DNA of 29,087 nt from a virus: positions 1 to 29,087 of IMG/VR virus record IMGVR_UViG_3300034073_003589; one strand, written 5' to 3'. Below are positions 8,341 through 16,094 of the stretch, piece by piece. The translations under genes and the position numbers were made by a program. Each line of letters opens with the position of its first letter. Positions within the stretch are counted from its first letter, which is position 1. Under the pieces are notes generated by a model that searched no databases, was not told the origin of the DNA, and was given only the letters and a program-made list of their open reading frames with translations.

Positions 8341-8595
8341 TTATTTTCCCCAATCCCAAATGGTTTTACCTTGAGAAGGCCTACCACTAATTGAGTTTTT
8401 AACGTGATTTAGTTCACCAATTAAAAGCCAGAAAAACCAATCAATCAAAGGCTCTAAAATCCAAACACACCACCACTTATTAGCCAAAACACCACGGGCC
8501 GTGGCTTGAGATAAAGTCTCAGCACCATTGCCGCCAATGAAAGCTCTTAAAAGTTTCGATGAGGCTAAAATGATATTTTTAAGATACTGAAACAT
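8341..8595 (-). CDS. Small membrane protein of unknown function
   Basis: 84 residues with an amphipathic N-terminus (MFQYLKNIILASSKLLRAF), a GGNGAETLSQATARG segment and a Trp-rich hydrophobic stretch (WWCVWILEPLIDWFFWLLIGEL) that could cross the membrane once. The G-G-x-x-x-E-T-L-S pattern followed by a hydrophobic region and a conserved His is something I recall from small phage proteins of unknown role. It overlaps its neighbours by TAATG upstream and lies one base before the connector start, so it is translationally coupled in the head-tail operon. It might be holin-like, but the position among connectors argues against a firm call. Confidence 0.5.
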   Translation of the reverse strand: MFQYLKNIILASSKLLRAFIGGNGAETLSQATARGVLANKWWCVWILEPLIDWFFWLLIGELNHVKNSISGRPSQGKTIWDWGK

Positions 8596-9116
8596 TATTC
8601 ATCAATCTTTGTAATGTTTAAAAAATCAAAACCTTGTCTGAGTCTATTTATACTATCAAAACAACCCAAATGATTAAAATAAACCTTTTTCCTAAATGTT
8701 TTGTTCCTTCTAGTGGCAGTGCAATCTATCAAGTATGTTTCAGCACCTGATAATTCATTTAATCCCAGCATAGATTGATCAATATAAGCGGTAAAAACTC
8801 CGTTTGATTCAACTGGAACAACTGAAGTCACAAAAGTCTCAACCCAATTAGTTGAAACGTAAAACAAGGAAATACTAGATATAATACAAGATGATATTTT
8901 TTTATCATTTGACATAAATGCTATGACTCTAATTCCATTCATTAAATCAGAATCAAATTGTGCGTGTAGTTTTAAAACTAAAGGAGTTTGAAAACTTGTC
9001 CTTGTTGTCTTTTGCAGTGTCGATTGATATTTGCCAGACAAAGAAATCAACTGGCCTGTTTTCTGACCAATCGGCGAGATATATTCGCATGATTCTAAAT
9101 GCCTAACTTTTCTCAC
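8595..9116 (-). CDS. Hypothetical virion-associated protein
   Basis: 173 residues, GTG start at 9116 with CAGGAG seven bases upstream and a GTGA overlap with the preceding gene. I do not recognise the family. Predicted strands dominate (LVLKLHAQFDSDLMNGIRVIAFMSNDKKISSCIISSISLFYVSTNWVETFV), followed by an ATRRNKTFRKKVYFNHLG segment, giving a compact beta-sandwich impression. It has no signal peptide or clear membrane segment. It closes the fibre/decoration cassette and probably decorates the head or neck, but that is inference from neighbours only. Confidence 0.45.
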   Translation of the reverse strand: MRKVRHLESCEYISPIGQKTGQLISLSGKYQSTLQKTTRTSFQTPLVLKLHAQFDSDLMNGIRVIAFMSNDKKISSCIISSISLFYVSTNWVETFVTSVVPVESNGVFTAYIDQSMLGLNELSGAETYLIDCTATRRNKTFRKKVYFNHLGCFDSINRLRQGFDFLNITKIDE

Positions 9117-10201
9117 AGCTCTCCTGTAACAATCGCCAAACGACCTTCTCTAACAACACCGTCAGCATTTATTGTAACGTCGATTGTATAATGCTCAAAG
9201 TCCGTAATCGCTACGGCTAAAGACGGAGTGATAATGTAAAGACCATTTGCGTTTGGTAAAATTCCAGACTGACTTATGCCAATTAAATTTCCACTCGAAT
9301 CTCTCACCTGATAAGAGGCAGCACCTAAATTTGCCACATCAATTTTTAAACCGTTTTTAACAATCCAAATGCTACCCTCTAACTGATTAGCAGCATTCAC
9401 GGAAAACGCACCCCTTGGCTCATAAACAGGTCCAGCCGATGCGTAAGTGATCGGTAAATTGTAAATGATGTTAACACCATCTAAAAGCACGTTCACTTTG
9501 GCCGTATAAAAGTTGTTATCAAGATCCAGCACACTCGTAATAGGAGTGATTTCAAAATAACCCTCACTATCCGCTACAATGCCAGTCTCGCTCATACCTG
9601 AGACTAAATTCCCGAACCGATCATAAATGACATAGCTTGCAGTTCCTAATCGAATTGGATTTGAAACCACACCGTCGTTGTCTGTCACCCAGAAATTGCC
9701 GATGAAATCATTGTCTAGATCAACTGCAAAAATACCTGTGATTTGAGCGTTTGTAGCTCCTGTAATCCCAGGCGTTGTTCTATTTAGTTGCGCAATGTTG
9801 TTGTCTCTATTACCAACCCCATCAACAGCCCTCACGCCAACATAGTAATTCACACCTGCTTGAAGAAGTGAACCGTCACTTAGAGCGAAAATGTCTGCGT
9901 TTAAACTTCTTGTGACAAGTGCAATGTTTACCGTGTTAAACAACGTCACAGAATTTGTTGAGACATAAACTTCATAAGAAATCGGCGCTGTCGGGTCCAC
10001 AGCCACAGGCCAAATGGCTTGTAGCTGACCCAAAGAACCCACAGTCAACACTCCAATTCCTGAAAACACAGGAGGAATCAAATCAACAATACAAGCTTGT
10101 GATGACTGTTGTTTTGCTCCACCAGTTACAAGCTGATTGGGTTGTATCGGCCCTAACGTCGTACTTTGAACAATAGGACCTTCTATGAATTGGTTACTCA
10201 T
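9113..10201 (-). CDS. Head or neck fibre protein with an FN3-like domain and two tandem repeats
   Basis: 362 residues. After a low-complexity start there is a fibronectin type III-like domain (about residues 41-147; ISYEVYVSTNSV...AGVNYYVGVRAVDGVGNRD). Two copies of a roughly 100-residue unit follow (about 155-255 and 262-355) sharing the order F-x-V-D, N-x-W/I, LG-x-ASY, D-x-x-GNL, S-x-x-GI, G-x-Y/F-x-ITP and D-GV. This is clear tandem duplication. Such domains on phage surfaces usually make weak contacts with host glycans or mucus. The start overlaps the stop of the 786-residue gene (TAATG) behind an AAAGGA site. Its place on the capsid side of the connectors suggests a head or neck appendage rather than a tail fibre. 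Confidence 0.55.
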   Translation of the reverse strand: MSNQFIEGPIVQSTTLGPIQPNQLVTGGAKQQSSQACIVDLIPPVFSGIGVLTVGSLGQLQAIWPVAVDPTAPISYEVYVSTNSVTLFNTVNIALVTRSLNADIFALSDGSLLQAGVNYYVGVRAVDGVGNRDNNIAQLNRTTPGITGATNAQITGIFAVDLDNDFIGNFWVTDNDGVVSNPIRLGTASYVIYDRFGNLVSGMSETGIVADSEGYFEITPITSVLDLDNNFYTAKVNVLLDGVNIIYNLPITYASAGPVYEPRGAFSVNAANQLEGSIWIVKNGLKIDVANLGAASYQVRDSSGNLIGISQSGILPNANGLYIITPSLAVAITDFEHYTIDVTINADGVVREGRLAIVTGEL

Positions 10202-12561
10202 TAGCTATCCTTTAACGAAGGCCTAATGTCTGTTCCTGGAGGAGATACAAAAGTATATCTAACAAGCGTTCCCACTACATTCGGGATTGTTCCAAGAGCT
10301 AACCAAGTAGTACCACCATCGGTTGAGTATTGAAAATTAGCAGGATTAGAAGTGATCGACTGATCTACTAACAGCACCCCTGTTAAATCATAAGCTCTAA
10401 AGGTTAGCGTTAAAGGTACAGCACTTGCGTAGGCTTGTTTAAGTCTGAAACCTGAACGAGTAGGGCTTGCACTTGACGAGTCATCAAGACTGTACTCCCA
10501 ATTATCCGACAACTCTGATTGAGCTTCATAGCCCACATTCATTTCAGCAACTTGAAGTGGTAGAGTTTTATCAACGCACTGGATTTTAAAAGCGATTTTA
10601 AATTGAATTTGCTCAACACCTACAAGGCTTAACTCATCATAGCTTGCAAGCTGAATCCAACCACCGGAAATTGAACCAAAACCACTTGTGCGGTAATAAA
10701 CATCAAGCTGCCCGCCGCCAATTTCGCGTTCAAGATCAAAAAGCAAGTTTTTTACAACTGAATTTTGAGGAAGCGATACAACTTTGCTGACAATAAAAGC
10801 TGTCCCAATAAGCGTGTCACCAGTTAGGTCTACCGCTAAAACTCCACGCTGTCCGACTGTCGAGCACGCATTAAAAAGCCATCCAAATTCGTTTTGAATT
10901 ACAAGAGGAGCAAGAGCTAGTCTTAGCTCAAGGTTTTCATTTGTGAATGTCTCATAAGCCTGAAATCCAACATCACCAAAAATTGAATGAAACTCATTGT
11001 TTTTGACTTCTTTTGAAATGAGCTTTGGGAAACCAGTAGGAATGAATAAACCTTTATCAAGCACCTTAGAATATGTTGCGTGAATAGTGGCACCCAAAGT
11101 CGCATATTGTCCTGTTTGACCGATGTAATTAAACTGTGTCAAAGAAGACCAAAAAGGACTATCTGCTACTAGATCGCTAATTTTGCCAATGTTCATAGTC
11201 GAGTTAGTAGCAAAGAAAATACATTTTTCTCCATTAAGAGCAGGATTTAATTCCGCACTTGTTGGAGTTGTCACCATCATTGCGTCGGTTAGCAAGAAAG
11301 CAGTACCTAGAGGCACAGGTAATTGCTGAGTTTTAAACTGCCATCCGGCATCGGTTCTTCCAAATGGACGACCAATGTCAATCGTGCCGCTTGAAGTAAA
11401 TGCAATCGAAGCACCGCCTGGAGTAGTCGCAAGTTCTAAAGTGGTAGAGGTCACGTTTCTTGCGTAGTAAATTGTTTTGAACAAAACACCACCAGGCAAA
11501 GACCCGTTTAGAAGCTGAATTGTATCATCGTTATTAAATCCATGCGGAGCCGATGTGGTAATAACACCGGGAGTACCACTTGCTGCCGAAGCATTAGCAA
11601 TAAATGAATATGTAGGAGTGAGTGCCGATAAGTCTCGAACCCAAATTTCATAAGAAGTTGGCAATCCTTCAAGTGTATAAAGCATTCCGTTTGAGTCATC
11701 TAGGGCCATTCCTACTGGGATAAACTCCTCAAGCATTGGCTTAATATTGACGTTTGTTGGTGAAGCGGTAGATCCCTGAGGAGCACCGTTAAAAGTTCTG
11801 GATAACTGAAAATCATCAGTAGTCGCACCGACAACATAATATTTTGTTAATGCTGCAAAGGTAGAAGAAGACCATACACCACCGCTAAATGAGGACATAT
11901 ACACAATGTTTCCGTTTACAAGTCCATGCGCTAAACTTGTAAACGTAGTAGCAGTTGAGGTTGAAACAATTGTGCAATCCAAAGTTTTAGATGCAGTTGA
12001 TCTAACTAATTGATAAACAGCTTTCTGATTGTTGCCTGTAGCAAAATCAATCGGAGTTGGAGCACCAGCAAAAGTGAAGTCAGAGGCATCCACGTTATTG
12101 ACTAAATAAGTCCCACCGACAAGTGCTGAAATAGTGCTACAAATAACAATCTTCCAACCAGTCGTGCCTGGATTATCATAAACCTTTATAGACCTAAATG
12201 AATGTGCAGTGGTCGATACTGAAGGAAGCTGTACAACGCATCGACCCTGATAAGATGTCTCGCCAGTTTCAGGATTGAAGTCGTATCTTGCAATGTAATG
12301 CTGCTGAGTAAGTGGTGTTGTGCTTGATACCGATTGAAGAATTACAAACAACCGATTGTTCTGCGTTAAATACATCGCTGTAGTAGCAGGAAAAGTTAAA
12401 CCAGCCGTGTCGGTATGGATATCGATAAATTTAGGTTCATTTGGACCTAACACTTGCTTAGCGTTAACAGTCTTTTGCCTAACTCGCCCTTGAATGGTGG
12501 TGCGCGTTTGGTCGTATGATGTGCCTACCGATGCGAGTAAGTTTAGATCTACTTGTTTCAT
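10201..12561 (-). CDS. Large virion surface protein with propeller-like and FCCH-like repeats
   Basis: 786 residues with a good GGGGAAG ribosome binding site. The N-terminal part (about 50-330) carries repeated strand-turn units with short aromatic/hydrophobic strands (NNRLFVILQSV, HYIARYDFNPETGE, NGMLYTLEGL), suggesting a beta-propeller-like fold. Two internal copies of an HG-[LF]-x-N-x-D/N-x-V/I ... YY-V/A ... T-x-x-F/L-x-L ... G-x-S pattern (about 208-272 and 335-400) resemble the small FCCH-type module repeated in many phage fibres. The C-terminus ends in an FRAYDLTGVLL...FQYSTDGGTTWLAL segment typical of sandwich domains. Function is unknown; capsid- or neck-attached fibre is the best inference from position. 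Confidence 0.5.
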   Translation of the reverse strand: MKQVDLNLLASVGTSYDQTRTTIQGRVRQKTVNAKQVLGPNEPKFIDIHTDTAGLTFPATTAMYLTQNNRLFVILQSVSSTTPLTQQHYIARYDFNPETGETSYQGRCVVQLPSVSTTAHSFRSIKVYDNPGTTGWKIVICSTISALVGGTYLVNNVDASDFTFAGAPTPIDFATGNNQKAVYQLVRSTASKTLDCTIVSTSTATTFTSLAHGLVNGNIVYMSSFSGGVWSSSTFAALTKYYVVGATTDDFQLSRTFNGAPQGSTASPTNVNIKPMLEEFIPVGMALDDSNGMLYTLEGLPTSYEIWVRDLSALTPTYSFIANASAASGTPGVITTSAPHGFNNDDTIQLLNGSLPGGVLFKTIYYARNVTSTTLELATTPGGASIAFTSSGTIDIGRPFGRTDAGWQFKTQQLPVPLGTAFLLTDAMMVTTPTSAELNPALNGEKCIFFATNSTMNIGKISDLVADSPFWSSLTQFNYIGQTGQYATLGATIHATYSKVLDKGLFIPTGFPKLISKEVKNNEFHSIFGDVGFQAYETFTNENLELRLALAPLVIQNEFGWLFNACSTVGQRGVLAVDLTGDTLIGTAFIVSKVVSLPQNSVVKNLLFDLEREIGGGQLDVYYRTSGFGSISGGWIQLASYDELSLVGVEQIQFKIAFKIQCVDKTLPLQVAEMNVGYEAQSELSDNWEYSLDDSSSASPTRSGFRLKQAYASAVPLTLTFRAYDLTGVLLVDQSITSNPANFQYSTDGGTTWLALGTIPNVVGTLVRYTFVSPPGTDIRPSLKDS

Positions 12562-12577
12562 TTCTTCCCCTTTTTAT

Positions 12578-12970
12578 CTAAAATAATTCAAAACTAAAAT
12601 CACTTACAGCATAACCTGTGCCGCTTACCAAATAAAAAAACACTTTTCTCAGTGCCTGAATACCAAAAACGCTAGAAACAAATTCTATTTTATCTATTCT
12701 TTGATTTTTAGATCCAACATCTAACCAAAAAACATTTTTTTCTAAATTAGAACTGGGATAAACTAAACTACTGCAAACCATTTTTTTGATTCTCTGATTT
12801 CTTAAACCAAAATCATAATAATCAATCGACACAACCCTATCAAAAGCAGCTAAAGCATCTATATGATAATTTAGCTTTGTGCTTTCAGGAGAAACTAGAC
12901 CAAAAATAGTATCACCAACAGGCAATTGACTAATTTTTCCGTTATTTAAAACCAAAGGTCTTTGCTTCAT
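12578..12970 (-). CDS. Hypothetical fibre/decoration protein
   Basis: 130 residues beginning MKQRPLVLNNGKISQLPVGDTI. The R-P-L-V-L-x-N-G-x-I-x-Q-L-P-x-G-D-T pattern is a recurrent start of phage fibre and decoration proteins. The rest is beta-rich with paired R-N-Q-R-I-K-K / K-N-Q-R-I-D-K segments, which hint at an internal duplication of about 35 residues (VCSSLVYPSSNLEK...; FVSSVFGIQALRK...). The ribosome binding site is weak. It stands among the decoration genes behind the capsid gene. Confidence 0.5.
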   Translation of the reverse strand: MKQRPLVLNNGKISQLPVGDTIFGLVSPESTKLNYHIDALAAFDRVVSIDYYDFGLRNQRIKKMVCSSLVYPSSNLEKNVFWLDVGSKNQRIDKIEFVSSVFGIQALRKVFFYLVSGTGYAVSDFSFELF

Positions 12971-12986
12971 TTATTCTTAATCACCT

Positions 12987-13424
12987 TCATAAAACTATTG
13001 GTTGCTCTATGTTTAAAAATAACTCGTCCACAGCTATTGCCTTACCAATCCTTACAAAATGCGAACTTGTTAGCAATACCGGAATTGATTGAGTCACTAA
13101 ACCGTTAACACCTAAAAAAACTGGCTCATTTAACGTAAAACTAAAAGAATTGTCCTGAACGGCGCCAAAAATTAAAATATCAACAAATTGACCAATATTA
13201 GCCGAACCTAAAGCAAGTCCCAATACTTCAGAATCTTCAAAGCTTCCATTACTGGTGCTCAAACTTACGTGAGTTGAATTATCACTTTTTACTAACTGCA
13301 TTGCAGAAATGGTTTCTGAAGCAACCCGACTAATGACAAGCCTTACGGCATCTTGAGATGGTCCGCTCCCGGCTTGTCCACTTATATCAAGCTGGCCGGT
13401 AATGGGATTCCATACAAAACCCAT
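12987..13424 (-). CDS. Probable capsid decoration / head fibre protein
   Basis: 145 residues. After an N-terminal leader (MGFVWNPITGQLDIS) there is a beta-rich domain in which the NEPVFLGVNGLVTQSIPVL strand-turn and IGKAIAVDELFLNIEQPIVL end match the C-terminal pattern of DUF2190-like decoration proteins and head fibre proteins. These bind hexamers and stabilise the expanded shell. It starts directly after the stop of the previous gene behind GAGGG. Position three genes after the major capsid protein supports the call. Confidence 0.6.
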   Translation of the reverse strand: MGFVWNPITGQLDISGQAGSGPSQDAVRLVISRVASETISAMQLVKSDNSTHVSLSTSNGSFEDSEVLGLALGSANIGQFVDILIFGAVQDNSFSFTLNEPVFLGVNGLVTQSIPVLLTSSHFVRIGKAIAVDELFLNIEQPIVL

Positions 13425-13697
13425 TTAAACCCTCGTCACACTTAAAACATTATTTTTTGAACCCGAAGTGTAAACAACCGTAACAGTGGCAACAGTTGCT
13501 CCACCTGATCCACCAGTCTTGTAGCTATAAACTTCAGTCACAGAATTAGGATAGCTTGCAGAGATATGATCATAACTAACGCCTGCCAATAAAGTGCCTA
13601 GGCCTCCAGTTACAGTGACCAACCTTGATGTTGTGCCATCCCCGTTGTCGGCAAAATTTAAATAATCTCTTGTATCCCTATTGTGAGGCAGAGACAT
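13425..13697 (-). CDS. Conserved hypothetical virion protein
   Basis: 90 residues, start ATG 13697 with AAGGTG upstream. The core (GVSYDHISASYPNSVTEVYSYKTGGSGGATVATVTVVYTSGSK) is a pattern I recall from small proteins of many phages and marine viral contigs, where it accompanies fibre and decoration genes. It looks like a single beta-sandwich or hairpin repeat domain. The start lies inside the end of the preceding gene (20-base overlap). A small head or fibre accessory is the likeliest role. Confidence 0.5.
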   Translation of the reverse strand: MSLPHNRDTRDYLNFADNGDGTTSRLVTVTGGLGTLLAGVSYDHISASYPNSVTEVYSYKTGGSGGATVATVTVVYTSGSKNNVLSVTRV

Positions 13698-13899
13698 TTT
13701 TCACCTTTTTTGTGAACACTTTAGTTTCAGAAGCTTCATCATAAAACCAGGCAACCCAATTGGTTCCATCATGAACAATCTGATATCTAAATTCTCTTAG
13801 CCTTGACACGTTATTCGCAAGCATCAATTGGCGAAGACCCTCAGGGGTCTCCGCTGATAAGAAATGTGGAATATTAAAAAGATTAGCTGGCTTGGCCAT
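13678..13899 (-). CDS. Hypothetical protein
   Basis: 73 residues, beginning four bases after the major capsid stop. No recognised family. The first part (LFNIPHFLSAETPEGLRQLMLANNVSRL) is helical; the second (REFRYQIVHDGTNWVAWFYDEA) has strands with several aromatics; the end is basic. The ribosome binding site is weak, so translation is probably coupled to the capsid gene. Its place next to the capsid gene suggests a minor head component. Confidence 0.45.
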   Translation of the reverse strand: MAKPANLFNIPHFLSAETPEGLRQLMLANNVSRLREFRYQIVHDGTNWVAWFYDEASETKVFTKKVKNVSASQ

Positions 13900-13903
13900 C
13901 TAA

Positions 13904-14749
13904 TTAGCTAGCAGATCCCAATCGTACAATGCCTTTACCAGACTGGAGCACCTTCACGCCGTAGAGCTGGTCAAGGCTGTATCGGATGCCGAGATTTGCC
14001 AAATCTTTATCTTGATCAAATTCAGGGTTTAGCTGAAATCCGATGCAAGCAGCTTCCATGTGGTAAACCAAAGGACGACCTGCAGTCACAACAGTTGTTT
14101 TGATTACAGGCACGCCATAGATTCGGCCGATTTCACCATTTTGGATTGGCTCAGCAGATCCATATTTAGACGCATCGATAAAAGAATCGATAGCCAAAAG
14201 AGTTTTGTGCTCGGCTGGGTTTACTGCCAAAAAGCGATTTTCTGAGGGCCATTCTTGAATGTCCAAAAGCTCAAGAGCTTTCAAAACATCTTCCTTATCA
14301 AAAGAAGCACCAGCATAAGCAATGATATGGTCAGGCGCAGAAGCCGACACATCAGCGATAAGAGCAGCGTGAATATCCACGTCTACTTGCTTGGCGTGAG
14401 CTGATACAGCGCGCTCAAGGTTTGCAGATTCAAGATTCACAACGGCTTGTTTGTTGGCTTTCTTTTCAACAAGCCATTGAACAACTGCGTGTTGGTTTAG
14501 CAAAAGCTTATCTGTTCCGTAGGTGAGCGCGGCTGCGTCAACCGCGGTTCCAGATATCTTTTTGGTTACAGAAAAAGAGCCAAGCTTCGGGAACTCGATT
14601 TCATCAAGTCCATCTACCGCAAATTGCGATACGTCCATGATAGTTCCAAGAAGCTTTGATTGCGCGATTAGTTCGCGCTGGACTAGCGCCGATACTACCG
14701 TCTGCTTTACTGCATCGGTAGCCGTATCACCTGTTAGTACGTCAGCCAT
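13904..14749 (-). CDS. Major capsid protein (HK97-fold)
   Basis: 281 residues with a very strong GGGGGA ribosome binding site, as expected for the most abundant virion protein. The N-terminus is helical (AVKQTVVSALVQRELIAQSKLLG). Next comes an extended segment (EIEFPKLGSFSVTKKISGTAVDAAALTYGTDKLLLNQHAVVQWLVEKK), then a spine helix (NLERAVSAHAKQVDVDIHAALIAD) and an A-domain (FDKEDVLKALELLDIQEWPSENRFLAVNPAEHKTLL...GRIYGVPVIKTT). The IYGVPVI strand-turn is a frequent signature of HK97-fold coats. It follows the scaffold gene, as in most phages. The gene is slightly richer in Ala and less AT-rich than its neighbours. Confidence 0.9.
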   Translation of the reverse strand: MADVLTGDTATDAVKQTVVSALVQRELIAQSKLLGTIMDVSQFAVDGLDEIEFPKLGSFSVTKKISGTAVDAAALTYGTDKLLLNQHAVVQWLVEKKANKQAVVNLESANLERAVSAHAKQVDVDIHAALIADVSASAPDHIIAYAGASFDKEDVLKALELLDIQEWPSENRFLAVNPAEHKTLLAIDSFIDASKYGSAEPIQNGEIGRIYGVPVIKTTVVTAGRPLVYHMEAACIGFQLNPEFDQDKDLANLGIRYSLDQLYGVKVLQSGKGIVRLGSAS

Positions 14750-14762
14750 TTATTCCCCCTGG

Positions 14763-15386
14763 TTACGACTGTTTTTCTAAATCTCTCATCGCTACATTCT
14801 TGTAGAGATTTAAGAGTTCATTTTTTGACATCTTTTTTAAATCAAGAGGTTCATTTTTTTGCTGATTTGGATTCGGATTTCTCGTGTCAAACTTAGGAGC
14901 TACCTTCTGAAACAAGTAAGGCTTTTCCTTTTTAAACTTTTCCACAAGATCCGTGACTGAAGATTCATCGGCTTGAAAGCTTTGATCATCGACTTCAAAC
15001 TGAGAAAGATCAGTCAGATTCACAATCACGTCAGCATCAACACACCCAGCTTTAATCGCTACGGTTTTGATCTGAGCTTCAAGCTGCCTTTTCGCGAAAG
15101 ATCCAAAGACTTGGTTAAGCTTCTCGTCTTTCTCTTTTAGCTGCTTTTGCAAGGTCGTTAGGAGTTCATCCTTTTTCCCCTCGGCTTTAAGCTTATCTTG
15201 TTCGATAGCTTCAAGCCTTGCTTGCAAATCGCTCATTTCTTTTTTGTAACGCTTGTTAGCTGCCAAAAGTTCATCACGCTTTTTGAGCAGACCCTCTAGG
15301 TCTTTGACGTCTTTCGGTTCTTGATTCTGATTTTCGACGTTGTCGAAATCAGCCGCGCCTTTGGCGCTTTGGTTTTCTTCTGACAT
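14763..15386 (-). CDS. Capsid scaffolding protein
   Basis: 207 residues from ATG 15386, which has GGGGGA upstream; a longer frame begins at 15485 but reads through a structured leader and is unlikely. Charged N-terminus, then a long coiled coil (about residues 25-100; LEGLLKKRDELLAANKRYKKEMSDLQARLEAIEQDKLKAEGKK), then a more compact acidic/basic C-terminal part ending KKMSKNELLNLYKNVAMRDLEKQ. Coiled-coil, Lys/Glu-rich proteins immediately before the capsid gene are scaffolds that direct procapsid assembly and later leave the shell. No protease domain is visible, so it is a pure scaffold. Confidence 0.85.
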   Translation of the reverse strand: MSEENQSAKGAADFDNVENQNQEPKDVKDLEGLLKKRDELLAANKRYKKEMSDLQARLEAIEQDKLKAEGKKDELLTTLQKQLKEKDEKLNQVFGSFAKRQLEAQIKTVAIKAGCVDADVIVNLTDLSQFEVDDQSFQADESSVTDLVEKFKKEKPYLFQKVAPKFDTRNPNPNQQKNEPLDLKKMSKNELLNLYKNVAMRDLEKQS

Positions 15387-15419
15387 TATTTCCCCCTTTT
15401 TTTGGTTTTGGCAAGTCTG

Positions 15420-15449
15420 TTGACTTTCATCCCGTTTTTGCGTGATGAT
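15420..15449 (+). promoter_or_regulatory. Weak sigma70-like promoter, plus strand
   Basis: TTGACT (15420-15425; 5 of 6 to TTGACA) lies 18 bases before GATGAT (15444-15449; 4 of 6 to TATAAT). The predicted start is near 15456. It is the only reason to expect a plus-strand transcript here, and either box could be chance. Confidence 0.3.
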
Positions 15450-15455
15450 TTGCCT

Positions 15456-15535
15456 ACCTTTGTTGGAGAGGGGAAGACTCGCCACCGCACAGTGGGTCTT
15501 ACACGGGTTGGTTAATAGCCAGCCCGTTTTTTTTT
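15456..15535 (+). ncRNA. Candidate small RNA antisense to the scaffold/capsid leader
   Basis: About 80 bases between a plausible start near 15456 and a T-run. It contains two hairpins. The first pairs 15474-15478 with 15496-15500 and 15482-15485 with 15492-15495, with a three-base bulge (15479-15481) and loop 15486-15491. The second is the terminator stem 15503-15527. There is no plus-strand ORF. The element lies in the 147-base gap between the scaffold gene and the gene upstream of it, on the opposite strand, so an RNA from here would pair with the leader of the scaffold/capsid mRNA. The structure is seen in the sequence; transcription is inferred. Confidence 0.4.
15503..15535 (+). terminator. 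Rho-independent terminator, plus strand
   Basis: Stem ACGGGTTGGT / GCCAGCCCGT (10 pairs, two of them G-U) with loop TAATA, followed by nine T. Read on the minus strand, the two wobbles become C-A mismatches and no T-run follows, so the element is oriented for plus-strand transcripts. Confidence 0.75.
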
Positions 15536-16094
15536 AATCATCACCTAAATTTGGTTTCAAATTTCTTCTGATGAATCGCTTAATTATAGTATTGATTCGC
15601 TTTTTAAAATTCTGATCTTGACCTACAACTAAGGGATTAAAAACAACAAAACCCTTATCTTTGAGAGTTGATGCAAGGGCTGCATTTGTGCGGTTATACC
15701 TACTGATTTTTGCCTGAGACTTTGGGCCTGTTTTATATGGTTTTCTCACTCCATCGAGAAAGACAATCACCTGATTAGCGGTCTGTTTTAACCGATAAGT
15801 GATCGAATCTAAAAGCTGGCCCGTGAATGATAAGTTAGACCTTTTCGGTGAAAACACGTTAGTCGTTTCGTTAAATTGCTTAAGCCTTTGACGTCGTGCA
15901 ATTGTGGAATCTGCAAGCTCGGGAAATGATCGATTTGCGTTATAAGGCTTTCTAGTCTTTGCTTTTCTCTTAATATCTTCGGATGCAAATTGACCAATTT
16001 CTTCTAAAAGCTTGCTGTTTGATATGATTTTATCAATTTTGCCAACGATTCTTTTTTGAAGGTTTTTAGGAATGATGACCTTTATCTCAGCCAT
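15534..16094 (-). CDS. Virion morphogenesis protein (Mu gpG / tail completion-like)
   Basis: 186 residues, very basic. After an N-terminal helical part there is a segment (DIKRKAKTRKPYNANRSFPELADSTIARRQRLKQF) and then LSFTGQLLDSITYRLKQTANQVIVFL. The S-F-T-G-Q-L-L-D-S-I motif followed by a beta strand is typical of the phage virion morphogenesis / HK97 gp10-like group, which act at the head-tail junction or tail completion. It overlaps the next upstream gene by 8 bases and sits between portal and scaffold, which is early for a tail completion protein. A neighbouring gene shares the G-x-[LM]-L-x-S-I motif, so the two may be diverged paralogues. Confidence 0.55.
   Translation of the reverse strand: MAEIKVIIPKNLQKRIVGKIDKIISNSKLLEEIGQFASEDIKRKAKTRKPYNANRSFPELADSTIARRQRLKQFNETTNVFSPKRSNLSFTGQLLDSITYRLKQTANQVIVFLDGVRKPYKTGPKSQAKISRYNRTNAALASTLKDKGFVVFNPLVVGQDQNFKKRINTIIKRFIRRNLKPNLGDD

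Noticed and set aside
14763-15485. Longer scaffold start at 15485
   Set aside because: Would translate through the hairpin leader; ATG 15386 has a GGGGG ribosome binding site and a normal scaffold N-terminus.
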